From Ascidia mentula (taxonomy: Eukaryota; Chordata; Ascidiacea; Phlebobranchia; Ascidiidae): a stretch of DNA of 64,000 bases. This document shows positions 24,497 to 37,180 of this stretch, in pieces (the stretch's first letter is position 1; every line of letters starts with the position of its first letter). Both the position numbers and the translations under genes were made by a program. Under the pieces are notes generated by a model, which saw only the letters and a list, made by a program, of their open reading frames with translations, was not told the DNA's origin and made no database searches. The DNA lies in contig OX387197.1 in NCBI GenBank assembly GCA_947561715.1, positions 14,877,001 to 14,941,000 of the forward strand, written 5' to 3'.

Positions 24497-25179
24497 AGAT
24501 GATCAACAAGACTTATATTGTGAAACAACTGCAGCATGTACTTGGCTAATAAAAAAAAATTACATAGACCATAGTGAATGTTGTAAAATCTGTTAAACGT
24601 TGTGGTACAAACAGCAGCTTTTTAATGGAGTCAGTTTGCTGCATTTACATGAAACTTATGTATCTTTCAGAGAAAGAAATTTAAAAACAACACCAACAGT
24701 TTGACAGTTATGCACTAACAAAAATTTATGGATTAGGGTTGCCACGAGCAGCAGCATCCAAACATCGTGTCATACTGCTAATTGCCCCAAGCAAAGTATT
24801 CCACATTTGTGCATCCTGGTCTTGTCCTATCTCAACATTTTGAGCAGTGATCTTTTTCCACCAATAACACATCTAACAGTTTGCTCCAACAAAGTTTCAA
24901 CCCAGTTTTTTACTAACAACATAGATGTCTCTGGCATTTTGCAATCGCTCTTAAGCTTGGTCAGGGATAAAGCCATTTGTGCTTACAAATCTGACAAATT
25001 TTGCACAGTGTAATACATGATTTGCACCAAAACAGCGCCTCTAGTGTCAGCTCGGGGTCAGAGGTCCAGTTGTGCTACGCGAGCGAAATGCTGTTTTGTG
25101 TTATAGGAAGTTTTGGAAATAATCACTTATTTTTGTTTTGTTTGTTATACGTTGTTATACGGCTTTGATTCTAAACTGA

Positions 25180-25538
25180 ATGTCAGGACTTGGATGTTGC
25201 GTAATTGGTTGCAATAACAATCGAAGAAAACTTCACCAGTGGAGATCTAAACAGTGACAGGGTGAAATTCATGAATGCAATCTTGAATGTAGTCGGTGCC
25301 GCGGTGCGTATGTGATTCTCTATTTGTGCTTCACCCGTTTCCAACGAATTCAAAACATAAAGAAGATCATGATCGATGGGTGAATTTTGGGAAGGTCGTG
25401 AAAAAACGCAAATTGACTCACAATTGCTCCAAACAGCACTTTGTTAAAGGCAGGCCAACAACACAAAATGCAGTTCCTAATTTACACATGGGTCATACAA
25501 CCAGTGTTGTAGAAGCTAGGAAACCACCATCTGGTTGA
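25180..25538 (+). pseudogene. THAP-like zinc-finger relic
   Basis: It starts CCVIGCNNNRRKLHQW, then is broken by a stop and frameshift. It resumes as FVLHPFPTNSK, HDRWVNFGKVVKKRK and CSKQHFVKGRPT, ending PNLHMGHT. CX4C near the start, FP-type and CXXXHF-type blocks and the terminal PxLxMG are the layout of THAP domains in Harbinger-associated or stand-alone proteins. Its position 0.7 kb after Harbinger exons suggests it was an accessory DNA-binding gene of that element. Dead as it stands. Confidence 0.55.
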
Positions 25539-27387
25539 CGAGCAAGTAAAGAGACCTAACAACTTTTAATAGTCACAACATAAGTACAAGCCATGAAACA
25601 ATTGAACCAAGTTCTATATTGGGTGCACCGTGCAGGTGGTAGTTGCAGATGCAAGTGAACTCATTAAACCGAAAACAAAATGTATTGGAATAATGTCGAT
25701 GTGAATTTAACTTTCTGACATCTTTTGAACTGGTAAATTTGAACAAAAAATGATAAGAGATCTGTTGGGATGAATTACTGGAAAGATTCAAACTTCAATG
25801 CAACAAGAAGCAAACAAATCTGTATATGTCTGTTATTTGATGATGAGTTAGTGATGATTTTAACTGTTGGAAAAATATTTAACACTGAGGTTTGGCATTA
25901 CCTGCTCATCGGTTTCAAGAATCATAACAGCATTAACAAAATTTCTTTCGTGGCAACTAAAAATTCATAGTATTGACTTGAATGTTGACCTATCCGAGCC
26001 TTTTATTTTGAGTTGCTGCTTACTTAAAAGTTTTTGTCACAAAGAAACGTACTGGAGTGTTGATACAAATGTTTGCACATAACATTAATAAATCAGGACC
26101 ACTGTGTGAACACAAAAATTTCAATTACACGAAGTAATATGACAGTAAACTGAAAGGAACAAACAAAGGCATTTAACAAAGTACAACATAAGAAGGGCAG
26201 TTTAACAATGTGCATTTAAATATATAAAAATAATCACTTGTTTTGTCTAAGCCAGATTGCTAGAAATCTATTTCTTTAGCTTTCAATGAACCTATAAAAT
26301 TTGAGTTCGATACATTCCTCTGAAAGAGAAGTGAAGTGCACGATTTCTCTTAATTTTGTTGCTGTAGCTTCGGCTCGATGCTGCAATGTGATTGCAGTTT
26401 TGATTTAATCTAAAAAATGCTATGGTTTCAAGGCATACTGATTTCCTATTTTTGGCTACTTCACAATTAACAGGACTACCCAAACAACTTACCTGTACAG
26501 ATGCAGCCTGCAAAATTTCTCCACATGGTCTAACGCAAGGAGAATCTTTTGGATGGTGTACACTTTTGGATGCGAAAAATCAGTACTTAAGCAATAGGCA
26601 GCATTTTTTAGGTTTAATATAATGAGACTCCAGGTATTCAAATGCTCTGCTTATAGGTTGACATTTAGGAGCATTTTGCCCGCGTAAATCGACATCGTTT
26701 TCATTTAGACACAGCAGATTGTCCTTTGCAATGCCATCACATGGGTCAAGGAGTTGCTCTTTTTCAGAAAAACATAAAATACTTATGTAGGCTACTTCCC
26801 TTGCTGGTTTTAACAACTTAATTTTACACCCATAACATCTGAGGAAAAGACCAACATGTTCCGACTTTGTTTTGTTATTGGTTTGCAAACCAAACAGCTT
26901 ACAATGTTCGCGCAAACTCCCAACTATCCACGTCCGCAACGCCTATGTCATACTTAGGGTCTTTGTTTTTCATTTTGCTGCAAAAAAAATTAAAAACTCC
27001 CCAGAACTGTTGTTATACTTCACATTTACCAACCAAGTCCTATCATTTTCTACACAACAAAACGCGCGTAGCACAACTTAACCTATGACCCCGATTCTCG
27101 CGCATTGGCGTTGGTGCAAATCATGTATTGTAAATTTGAACATCTGTATCACTTGAAGCTGCTTCATTTTTCCCTTCACATGTATTAGAATCAGAAAAAT
27201 CGACATCATCATTATCTTGGCAGTTATCAATAACTGAGCTTGTACAGTCTGTTGCATTTTCACCAATTCTGTTGTACCAGGTTTGAGGTACTTGCCACGT
27301 TCCCTTTTTTCAAAACTATCTATTCGAAAAAATAAAATGAAACAGTAGCGAAGTTAAAGTCTGCGCGCCTGCTCATTGGTTGAATCA
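25539..27387. other. Unassigned interval
   Basis: No recognised domain. The longest open stretch (minus, 26,580-26,939, 119 codons) has cysteines in a loose pattern (CYGCKIK, LLDPCDG, LLCLNENDV) but I cannot assign it. It could be an exon of the THAP/Harbinger element or noise. Confidence 0.25.
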
Positions 27388-27645
27388 TAGAATACTAAAA
27401 CATGGAATGGAAACTCTGCTGAAAGTGCGCCGTCACGCACGAGTATTACGCGAAATGAAAAATGCATTGGGTTAAATGCGATTTTGGTGTTTTTTAAGGG
27501 GCTTAAAAACCCATCAAATAGAACAAAATTTAAAACTTTTTTTAAGAAACAGGAAGTTTGGTCCCTCGTCGTTTGAAATATGTGGATGATTTTGAATAAA
27601 TCGTGTCGCATCATTTTTTTAGGCGATTTGCTGTCTACTGCCTAC
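27388..27645 (+). repeat. One arm of the 1,587-3,624 long-TIR family
   Basis: From CATAGAATACTAAAAC it matches 1,587-1,850 base for base with scattered changes, through GCATTGGGTTAAATGCG and TTGCTGTCTACTGCC. No second arm follows; it abuts the DNA-polymerase relic at about 27,646. Confidence 0.75.
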
Positions 27646-30600
27646 TGCCTTGGACGACGCCGCAGCTTCTTGTATTTCTTTAAGGTAGGAAACAAATCTT
27701 TTTATTACATCCCCACAGTCCCCTGTGGATACAATACACCTTGATGACGTATACCCAGGCACATTTAAGCAAATTGACATACTCAAGGCAATATGCTCTG
27801 AAAGCAAAGTGGTCTTAGCGGCCGGGTGGCAAAAAATAGCTCTCAAAATCAAAGCAAGCACAAAAAAGAAAGTAATTCATTGATTGATCAACGTCAATGC
27901 CAACCTCTCTTAATCGATCAATCACACTTGCTGTTTCAGAGAAGAAACCTGTCTTAAAGACCTACTTTGTAACAGCCTGACATGATTTCTGATGTTCTTC
28001 ACATTTTCCGAGTCTGTCGAAAGAAATTGAACAAATCCGACAACAAAAGGTCGATGAATATTTGTTTATGTCAAAGATGTAGCTAAAATGTTTCTCAAAT
28101 AAATTCAGGTTGAGTATTCGATCCCGTTTGTCATTTAAGCGTGCAACACTACGCCAAATAAGTTTACACTTGACATCTTCCCCGGCAACCAGTTGGAAAA
28201 CATTTATGTTAAAATAAATCTTAAAATAAATTTCCAAATTAGGCAGATCGTCCATTTGTACACCAGGAAAATTAATGTGATCCAAACCGGCGTGTATACG
28301 AAACTATTTACATAGTTCAATAGCCCTCGATGAAATACCGTCCCTCCCACTCTAATCCAAATGTATAGCAAGGCAACGAAAAAAGTAGAGGTTATCAGAA
28401 AAAACTTGTCCACTTGGTGCTGTGTTTAAAGCAAATAGACCGGAATTTCGCGAAACGTACCGGGGCAAATTAACCACCTTTCCAATTGATGGACTTTCCA
28501 TGTAGTAAACATAAAAGGTTACATTCAAAATTTCGTTAGGTTTCCAAGAGCTATCAGGTCGCAGAAGTCGCACACTTTCTAAGTCATCTTTGTCTTCTAG
28601 GCTTTCAAGAAAAGCAATCAAGTCGTCGCGTGTGCGAACAACATAAGGTGTGTCAAAAACTTGAAAATTGTTAGAACTCAAGTGGAAATAACGTTGTTCT
28701 CCGGCTACATTTTCCATAGAAAAGCCAAAACTGGCATTGATCCTGAAGGCTCGATTGCCAAAGCGCAAAACTTCATCGGCAATACTACTTAAATTTTCGT
28801 AGGAAATTGGTGCGCGGAAGTTGAAGACGCTTGTCACTTTACCGATTCTTCGGTGTGTTTGAATGGCTCTGATGTTCCGAGCGATGAGTCTATCTCGCTC
28901 ATATTCCTGTCGTCGTTGTTGGGCTTCACCACTACTTCCCCTACACGAAAAGTGAGTATAATGCTGGGTCCAAGGACAACCATGTCTAAGAACTTACCAA
29001 CCTCTTTGAATAAGAGAGGACGGATTAGAAGAATTCGCTTCTGCTTCCCCGCAATATTTTTCCCTTTCCAACTCTTGAGAAGGCGTGTACTGTATCCAAA
29101 GGAAGTCCAAATCAACTGCTGCCTCGGGTCTAATTTCGCTGCAAACAAAAATTTCAGGTCCTGATCGTCAAAAAGTCAAACACACAAAACGTTACAAACC
29201 TTTCAACGCAGTTAACATTGTCGTCACCGCCGCTCGGTGCCACTCCTTCTGCAGTTTGGGGGCCCGTATATTCACTATAACCCCCATCGACGTCCATAGT
29301 TTCACTAAGTTATAATTGTACTTCATGAGCATTTGTTCTAATATTATAATTTAGTTAAAGGATATTAACGCATTCTACAAACCTTTCACCATCTTCGACG
29401 GCCGCAAAACCTTTCAACGCAACTAACACTAACGTCACCGCCGGTGGGCGCCATTTCCACTCGGTTCAATTCGATTTATTTGCTCTCGCGAAGCACCCAA
29501 TGAATTTGCGCGTTCATTGACCGCTTGTCCATCCTTGCAATTTTTTTCTACTCTCAGTTCTTGTGAAGCTGTGTACTGTGGCAAAGGTGGGTCGGAATCA
29601 ACTGCTGGGTCGGCCCTTGTTTCGCTACTAACAAACATTTCAGGTTATGGTCGTCAAAACATTAAACAGGCAAAAGCTCACAAACCTTTGAACGGAACTA
29701 ACATTATCATTACCCCCGGTGGCCGCCATTGCGCTGTTAGCTTCGATAACGCCACTATCAATGTCTGCAGGTGTTTCATAGTCTGTCGGCGACCGCAACA
29801 TGGCCTCGCTGCGAAAACAAGACTGTTTAACTCCCCTCTGTCAAACGGCGGTAAACCCAACCATACCTCTCTGGCAAACTTTGTGGAATTTCACTTGGCG
29901 TCGCTATATCAATTGTCGGCGTATTCAGTACCTCGCGTCGACAGGACATGTAAGACCGACTGCATCAAAGCTTCCATTGCGATTTATTGGGACAGATTCA
30001 AGTTCCTTTAAAATGTTGTCAAGAAATTCACTCGCAAACTGATGTTCATCACTGTTGTTACTACAAAGAAAGTATAGGGTTGTGACAAACGTTACACATC
30101 AACCCAACAGCTATTTTGAAGGTATAAACTGTACAATAGTATCGGCTCAAAAAACATTCATTAAAATCACTCTCACATATTGGATGCTCCAAACATAGGT
30201 TCTTGATTTTGAATGTTGTCAGTAGCGACTTGGTTTGACGGTTCTGTTGCTAAATTGACCAATTTCTCAGCGGCTAGTCCAATAGTTTTTCTTGTTGGCG
30301 TTGGTCGTGGATTTACGGTGGCGCCAATTGATTCACTAAGGTCCGCATTTTCTGTTCTGTTCACGACATATCGCATTGGGCAAAAACGGAATTCGTTTGA
30401 ATTCATTTTATTTTTTAACAACATTGCCATTTACCTTGGCCTTTCCTGGACTTCTGCTCCACAATTGTCAGTGTCCGATGTACGTTTTGTGGTTTTACTG
30501 CAGAAACATATATTAGATTTTAGAAATGTAAAACAATTTCATCCAAACTTACCTATTTCTTGAACCGTGGATTTTCGGGCAAGTATTTTTTAAATGCCTT

Positions 30601-30825
30601 TGTAGATTCGACCTCGCCCCAAAACTAACAAGCACAATAAAATACAATTAGTACAAAGAAACGAAAATAAAAAAAAATATTCAGTACTTACACTTTTTCG
30701 CAATGAGCACATGTAACTTGTTTATCGCAAGAGGACATGTGTTTTTACAAATGTTCTTTCTTCCAAAATCTAGCACCACAAGTGGCGCATGGAAACGGCC
30801 GTTTTTTTCCCGGTGGTTTATCCAT
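27646..30825 (-). pseudogene. Virus-type family B DNA polymerase N-terminal gene relic, multi-exon
   Basis: Read right to left, exon 1 (30,825-30,692) has CATCGARF and CDKQVTCAHCEK zinc-finger motifs with an in-frame TAA (30,745-30,747). Exon 2 (30,624-30,553) completes another C2HC finger (GARSNLQRHL). Serine/proline-rich exons follow near 30,430-30,173 and 29,640-29,435. A basic helix exon (YERDRLIARNIRAIQTHRR, about 28,890) leads into a domain with FRINASFGFSM and SGQVFSDNLYFFRCLAIH. Then come FPGVQMDDLPNLEIYF and HFSYIFDINKYS with a finger ending HQKSC. Beyond 27,960 the exonuclease start ACFDFESYF and CLNVPGYTSSRC appear in two frames. This order is one I associate with protein-primed, virus- or Maverick-like polymerases. 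The catalytic palm is absent; a repeat arm truncates it. Confidence 0.6.
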
Positions 30826-30829
30826 TTCG

Positions 30830-32158
30830 TGACAAAAACCTTTTGTAAAAAGTAAGCAACTAAATCAGTTTTTACATTGGTGTTTTTTGCCTTTTGCACT
30901 ATCGGTTACCAAGCAGTTCCGTTTGGCCATAGCGCGCTCCACAGTGGTTCGTCGTCTCTGTTGTTCGGTACCTAGTATAGGGTACCCTGCAGATCGACGT
31001 TGACCGAAAGGTACCACAAAGTGGAGACTAGTGTGCCTGCTAGTGTGAAAGCTAGCACAGTGCCACTCAACAGCTGCACTAATGAGACCTTACAGGTCGA
31101 AACAGTGCGTATACACACCCTGTCTGCAGCTTTGCAATATTATAGCTTTTTTTGCACATATTTTGAACTATATTATATCTCTAGCTTATAAACTATATTC
31201 AAACTTTCATTATTATTACTTTCTCACTGTTCATACAATTTCTAACCTTAAACTAATCTAAAGACCAACCTTCAACTCCACTGCAGCTGCAATCTATTAT
31301 TACTGAACCCTGTTACAACTCAGAACGCAAGTGAACAAACCGAAAGCCTTCACAGCCACAACTCTTTTATATCATCTAGTGACCAGTACTCATTCAAAAA
31401 ACTTCTCACTTGGGTTTACGTCCTTACTCGACCAACTCATTCAACAAATGAACCACTGTAAGTTATTTTTCATACAATATGTGACCAATCCCACATAAGT
31501 GAAGAGTGCCCATGCTACTCGGCTCATTCCTACTGCTGGGCTTGAACAGCTATAACTCTGGACTCGATGATCAAACAGGTGTGAAACTTCACAATGTGAT
31601 AGTTGAATGTCTCGTGTATAGACTTCAGAGGACAATTGCGATTCTGGGCGGGTGCACCACTATTTATTCCCCGCGGGGAATGCCCGTCTAGCACTCCTCG
31701 GTCATAGAAAAACTCGGTGATGTCACAAGCAACCGGTGATGCATTGGTGTCAATTTTCGGGTTGAATGAGCAGGGAGTTACGCGCTGTTGCCAGGGCGAT
31801 TTTAGTGCATTTTTTGCCCTTCTCATTCAGCCAGTCATTTGGTGCTGGGTGTTGTGTATAAGTTAGTTGAAAAAGCACCAAAATGTTCAAGTGTTCATAG
31901 CTCGAAATTGAATCACAGAAGTATACCTTAATCTGTGATTTTATGTTAGGCCCGCCTCTTGTCTACGCATTTAGGTCAAAAATAGTTGCCTAGCTGAATA
32001 GGGTGCAAAAAGTGTAAGTTGGTTTTGCGAAAAAATGAATCACAAAAACCATTTGCAATTTAATGTTGGCCCCAACCCTTTTCTACGCAATGGCAAAAAA
32101 ATTTCACAGAAAAGTTGTTGTGGTTGCCCCCTGGGACTGTTTTTGCTATCCTATAGGA
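30830..32158. other. Unassigned interval with a palindrome
   Basis: No coding content recognised. ATTCCCCGCGGGGAAT at 31,666-31,681 is a perfect 16-bp palindrome. The pair of similar AATCACA...TTAGGCC and AATCACA...TTGGCC stretches (about 31,912-31,960 and 32,038-32,075) suggests an old local duplication. Confidence 0.35.
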
Positions 32159-34231
32159 CAGGGGTTCTTAAACTGGGGGGCGTGGAAGGTTCACAAGGGG
32201 GGCAGCAAAATTTTTAGAACACGTTTGAAGCGACCAATCAGCGATATATTTATATTAAGTATTGCTGTGTACAGAAACCTTTAAATTGTAGCAAACATTA
32301 CGCCGTTTATCGATTTAATGCAATTGCAACAGTTAGACTCTTAATACCAAATTTTCTGTGACGCAATAATGCCGTTACTGTGACGCATAAATGGCCATTA
32401 TATCGACGACAGTAGTTTTGGCTTTCTGGCTTTTTGCCTAGTTGTTTCTTGTTTATCATCTACGGTCGACGCTGATTATTTAACAGTTAAAAACATGAAT
32501 GTTAAAAAAAGGAAGTACAGTTGAGAGTATTTGCAGTTTGGGTTTGCTGATGCTACGTCTAAAGGTCTGGTTGTACTACAATGTGTAATATGCTTCGAAA
32601 AACTTAGCAACGACGCTCTGAGGCCAAGTCGCTTGCAACGCCATCTTGATACAAAACATCCCAGCTTGAAACAAAAACCGTTGGTATATTTTTAAACCAA
32701 AAAAGAAAATTGTGGGAGAGGAAAGCTTTTGTCAAACGTCAAAGCCTCTTTTGAAATAGCGTACATGATTGCCAAGGCAAAGAAACCATGCATGCTAAAA
32801 GCAGCCAGTCTTGTGCTGGGAGAGACAAGCAGCAAGAAGCTGGAAAAGATTTCACTATCAGATTCGACTATTAAAACACGCATCGATGATATCGCCAAAG
32901 ATATCGAATTTCAAGTTCTTGAAAAGATTCAAGCATCGCCTTTCTTCGCTATCCAATGTGATGAGACCACTGATGTTGCTCAGTTGTCCAAACCACTGGT
33001 GTATGTCAGCTTCATCGGAACCACTTCAATTGAGGAGGAAATGTTGTTTTGCAAACCCCTTGAAACAACTACCAAAGCAGAAGATGTGTTCGAAGCTGTT
33101 GCTTGTTACTTTGACAACAACTCTTTGAGATGGGAAAACCTCATAGGTGTTTGCACCGATGGTGCCCCTGCAATGCTTGGTTGTCGAAGTGGATTTATTA
33201 CAAGGATGAAGGAAAAAAGTCCAAACGCAGTCGGCACTCACTACGTAATCCACCGGGAAGCTCTGGCATCCAAGACTTTACCATCTGCATTAAACTATAA
33301 GCTGACATTTGTCATAAAAATTGTCAACTACGTCAAGGCAAGTGCTGTCAACACTTGGTTTTGGATTCGGATCACAAGACTCTGTTGTTTCATACGGCTG
33401 TTCGTTATTTCTCGAAGATCACGGGAAACATGATCTTTTGCACTTTCACCTCAGACGGCTTTCAACTGTCATTGGCATACCTCGTTGACATTTTTGAAGC
33501 CCTCAATACACTGAATCGTCATTTGCAAGGAAAGAATAGCAACCGCATTAATCACACCGATATCATACGTGGTTTTATAGCGAAACTGGGACTGTGGCTT
33601 CGTCGAGTTCAACGTGGGAACGCGGCTTCATTTACAAACCTAGATGCAGCCCTCGATAAAAACGATGCTGACCTGAAGGGCGAGCTTAAGAACGAAATGG
33701 AAGCGCATCTTCAACTTTCAATTGTTGAATTTGAACGGTATTTCCCAGAACTCGCCAGCACTGAATTGGCAGATTGGAAGGTGACTAGAAATCCTTTTCG
33801 TCTCAATGAAGACCTTCTTTCGGATGATTTGCAGGAAGAATTCTTGGAATTGAAGTTTAACTCGACCGCAAAAGACGACTTCGAAGCCATGCCTATCACC
33901 GATTTCTGGGTGAAATACGTGTGTACAGGAAAGTTGGCAGCGTGGCATTGCGCACTCTACTTCCATTTTCCACAACTCATTTGTGTGAAAGTGGGTTTTC
34001 TGCACTTGTAAGTGTAAAGACAAAAGCACGCAACAAACTCGACTGTGCAGCCGATCTGCGATGTGCATTGTCGTCCACAAAGCCACGCATTAAACACCTG
34101 GTTTCAAAAAAGCAATCCCACCCCTCCCATTGACGAGTGTTAATAAAAATAAATAGCTCGAGAGTTGATTTTGAATTGTGTATTTTTCGAGTTGTGGGGG
34201 GGTCGCGAGCAACAAAGTTTAAGAACCGTTG
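32159..34231 (+). mobile_element. hAT element with BED-type transposase
   Basis: The left end is CAGGGGTTCTTAAACT (32,159); the right end is AGTTTAAGAACCGTTG (to 34,231), its inverted partner with two changes. A G-run/GACCC motif lies just inside both ends. The flanking octamers CTATAGGA and GCCTAGAA are only partly alike, so the target duplication has decayed. It abuts the start of the jerky-like reading frame. Confidence 0.75.
32500..34133 (+). pseudogene. hAT transposase, BED finger, ZBED5-like
   Basis: The N-terminus holds a BED zinc finger (CVICFEKL, SRLQRHLDTKH, about 32,590-32,660) interrupted by stops. The main body runs open from 32,729 with FFAIQCDETTDVAQ (first catalytic Asp region), ENLIGVCTDGAPAM and THYVIHREALASK. 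After a frameshift near 33,350 it resumes with FQLSLAYLVDIFEALN and MPITDFWVKY. It shifts again near 33,920 to the dimerisation tail (HLCESGFSALVSVKTKARN), ending TGA 34,131-34,133. Three frame breaks make it inactive. It is the same subfamily as the copy at the window start but not a recent duplicate. Confidence 0.85.
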
Positions 34232-34239
34232 GCCTAGAA

Positions 34240-36175
34240 AATACATACATAAACCAAGAAAGCTATGGAATGACAGGAGTTTAGCAATGGCTTGTAAAGA
34301 AAGCAAATTATCAGGTACAGGCATAAGGAAACTGGCAGAAAAATATGGAATTCCAAGATCGACCCTTCATTTCCACATATCTTTGCAGAAAAATAAAAAG
34401 CAGGTTACAGGGCAAGGATCTAAATCAGTTTTTACAGCAAGTGAAACAGAACAACTAAAACATGTATTGTAGATTTAGCAAATATAGGATTTGCACCCAG
34501 AATAAAAGACGTGAGGGAAGTTGTTCAAAGCTACATACAATACACAGATAACTATGTAGCTAAACACAGGCTGTCTTACAAAGGTGTCCCTGGTTGTCCA
34601 GGGCTAGATTGGATGACCAATTTTTTATCCAAAAACAATCTTTCTTTAAAGGAAGCGACAAAGCTTAGCACAACCCGCTACAATGCAACAAAAAATCCTT
34701 TCATAATCAATCATTACTTTGACCTATTGAAAAGCTGCTTGCAGTCATTAGGCATTGAGGAAAGGCCAGATTTAATATGGAATGCAGATGAATCAGGTTT
34801 ACCACATGAACCAAGAAAATGTCGAGTAATATCTGAAAGAGGACAGAAGACTCTCCAAATTGTTCCAGGGTCAGGCCGTGAAAACACCACAGTCATGGCA
34901 GCCTGCTCTGCAAGTGGGTAGAAACTACCACCATTAATAGTTTTTCAAGGTCAGCAGGTTCAAACAACATGGCGACCACGAATTTCAGCAAATGCTCCTA
35001 ATTATCCATGGATTTATGCAAATAAATCTGGTTGGATGGACAGTGAATTGTTCTTTAAATGGTTTGAACAATTTGAGCAGGTGACAAGGACTTATACAGA
35101 GGTATGCATATATCATGGGCTAAATTTTACGAATAAGTAACTTTAAAGTGTTGTATCCTTTACTGTAGTTCATATTCCCATTAAACATAAATACATTACA
35201 ACCTTTAACTTTTAGACTGATGGCAACGAGCCAGAGCCAAGATTGCTCATATATGATGGCCATCTATCCCATTTGTGGTATGGGACACTAGAGCACGCTC
35301 GAAAGCATAATGTGACACTCCGAAAACTGCCACCCCATACAACTGATCTTCTTCAACCACTGGATGTAGCAGTTTTCAAATCTTTGAAAGAAAATTTGGG
35401 CCAAGAGCTATTCAGACGACTTAGTTCTAGGGAAGGATTAACCATGGCAGAGTTTTGCACATTGCTTTCAAGTGATGCAGTGTGGGAAAAGGCTTTCTCT
35501 GTGGAAAACATCAAAAGTGGCTTTAGAAAATGTGGCATTATCCCATTTAACCGGGATATGTACCCAGGGCATCGCTTTGATCCCAAATTAAAAACGATAT
35601 TATGCTTGGGTAGATGGTGGAAGGCTGCCAATAACTGCAGATGAAATTGATAATATTGTTTCCAAGAATAAAGCAGAAGAGGAAGCATCAAATATTGAAG
35701 ATAATATGCCATCCTGCAGTTCTTAAACGACTGGGTTTATTTACCAGGGTAAACCAGGTAGAGTGGTATCATATTTTATTCCCGAGGATGAACCAGAGAA
35801 GATAGTGATGATAATATTGAAGAACCAGTTAGACCAGAGATGGGTGTATTTCCACCCGACACAGAAAGACAAGGTTAATTTCATTTGAGAAGAGTTTGGC
35901 AGGAAATTAATTTACCAGTGGCAGAAACAGATATCCAAGGAAAATGTTTTGCTGGTATTTTTTATTCTGATGAAAGAAGAACAATCTGTTTGTTGGAAAA
36001 GTACTACACCGTTTCTTATTTGAAGAAGGAGGTTCTACTCAGCATATTACTCTTGACTGTTTAAAGCCATGCGTTGGTGTTAATTGCACAATTCTGGAAG
36101 AAGTGCCTTCGCATTTGCCCAGAGACACTTTCTGGCATATGACATCATTGCTGGTCCTCTTGAGGTAACTGCCAT
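34240..36175 (+). pseudogene. pogo/jerky-like (DDE_1) transposase
   Basis: The frame enters directly after the hAT end with RKYIHKPRK, so the start codon region was lost at the junction. A psq-type helix-turn-helix follows (IRKLAEKYGIPRSTLHF). After a frameshift near 34,455 comes a CENP-B-like segment (GLDWMTNFLSKNN), then LIWNADESGLPHEP (first Asp, about 34,780), a TAG at 34,919, and a GT-AG intron (about 35,101-35,216). Then LLIYDGHLSHL (second Asp, about 35,250) and TDLLQPLDVAVFKSLK (third Asp, about 35,355) follow. The tail to 36,175 (DERRTICL, LDCLKPCVGVN, HLPRD) is frame-shifted. Nuclear cut-and-paste transposase, dead. The conserved DDD core identifies it well. Confidence 0.85.
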
Positions 36176-36748
36176 GAAAGGCCATAAATGGCAAGTTTAA
36201 GACTACACAAAAATTAAAGAAACCTACAATAAAGTGGCAAAACTGGACAGAAAATATGAATGTATTTACCAGTCTTAAATATGAAGAGAAAAATGTGATA
36301 TATTCCGTTGTTTTGTGTTCGTTTAAATTTGTTGGTTAAATAAATCAGAATTTGCTAATTTATAGATTATCACAATCCCTGTTTTAATTGCAGTGAGGTT
36401 CAGAGTGTTATTTTGTACTGGGGAACATTAACACACTATACCATAAAGTATCATAAAAATTTTATCTAATGTTTTACATATGGGGTAATTACTGGACACT
36501 GTCCGACAATTACCCCGCATGTGTCCAATAATTACCCTAATTGATGGGGTAATTATCGGACAGAAAAAACCTAAAATATCTTCTAAAATAGTTACAACAG
36601 ATCAATATTTTCATTTGGGATCACAGCAGTGATGTATAAGGCTTCACCCAGAACAAACAAAAATATTTCAACTTGAACTTTTTACAGAAATTATGCAACG
36701 TTGTTAGAATTCGTCCAATAATTACCCCACTTGACTATATATCTTTAA
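36176..36748 (+). repeat. 3' non-coding tail of the jerky-like element with repeated inverted sites
   Basis: GGGGTAATTACTGGACA at about 36,482, its inverse TGTCCGACAATTACCCC at about 36,501, a second inverse at about 36,521, a direct copy GGGGTAATTATCGGACA at about 36,545 and an inverse at about 36,713 form a cluster. They may be transposase binding sites or the element end. The same tail recurs at 19,371-19,868. Confidence 0.6.
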
Positions 36749-36768
36749 TAGACATATTCACTTTTTAG

Positions 36769-37180
36769 GGAACATGGGTGGAAAGTTTAAGACAAAAGTA
36801 CCGAGATGGCGTTTACACAAGTTATATGGAAGATAAACCAATGGTAAAGGAATGTAAAAAGCAGCCAATGAAGTGATACTAAAAGACAGGATGGCAAGAA
36901 CATTTGATCAAAGCATTGATGTACAGAGTGGCAAATTAACTGTTGTCGAAATAGTTGATCATGCACTGCAATTTCCCTCAGTGGTAAGTTGTTATTTTGT
37001 GTCCACTTTGCATATAGATCCAATGACGTTTGACACTTTTTGCCTCTTTCAAGAAGCAGAAAATATTTTTGGGTTCAGCATTGTCAATGCTGTTCAAAAT
37101 ATTGATGATTCTAAAGTTGCATGTATGGAAAAGTTGCTCAGCCAAAAAAAGCAACTTGGACGCAATGCACTAGGTATATG
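36769..37180 (+). other. Unrecognised exon-like coding segments
   Basis: After TTTTTAG (36,768) the sequence reads WVESLRQKYRDGVYTSYM, and after one frame change DQSIDVQSGKLTVVEIVD up to a GTAAGT donor at 36,984. A second segment from about 37,055 (ENIFGFSIVNAVQN, MEKLLSQKKQLGRN) ends at GTATAT. Composition and splice borders look like a real gene, but I do not recognise the family. 37,180-37,565 shows nothing. Confidence 0.35.

Noticed and set aside
32159..34239. Clean 8-bp duplication around the hAT element
   Set aside because: CTATAGGA and GCCTAGAA match only in part; kept as decayed, not claimed.
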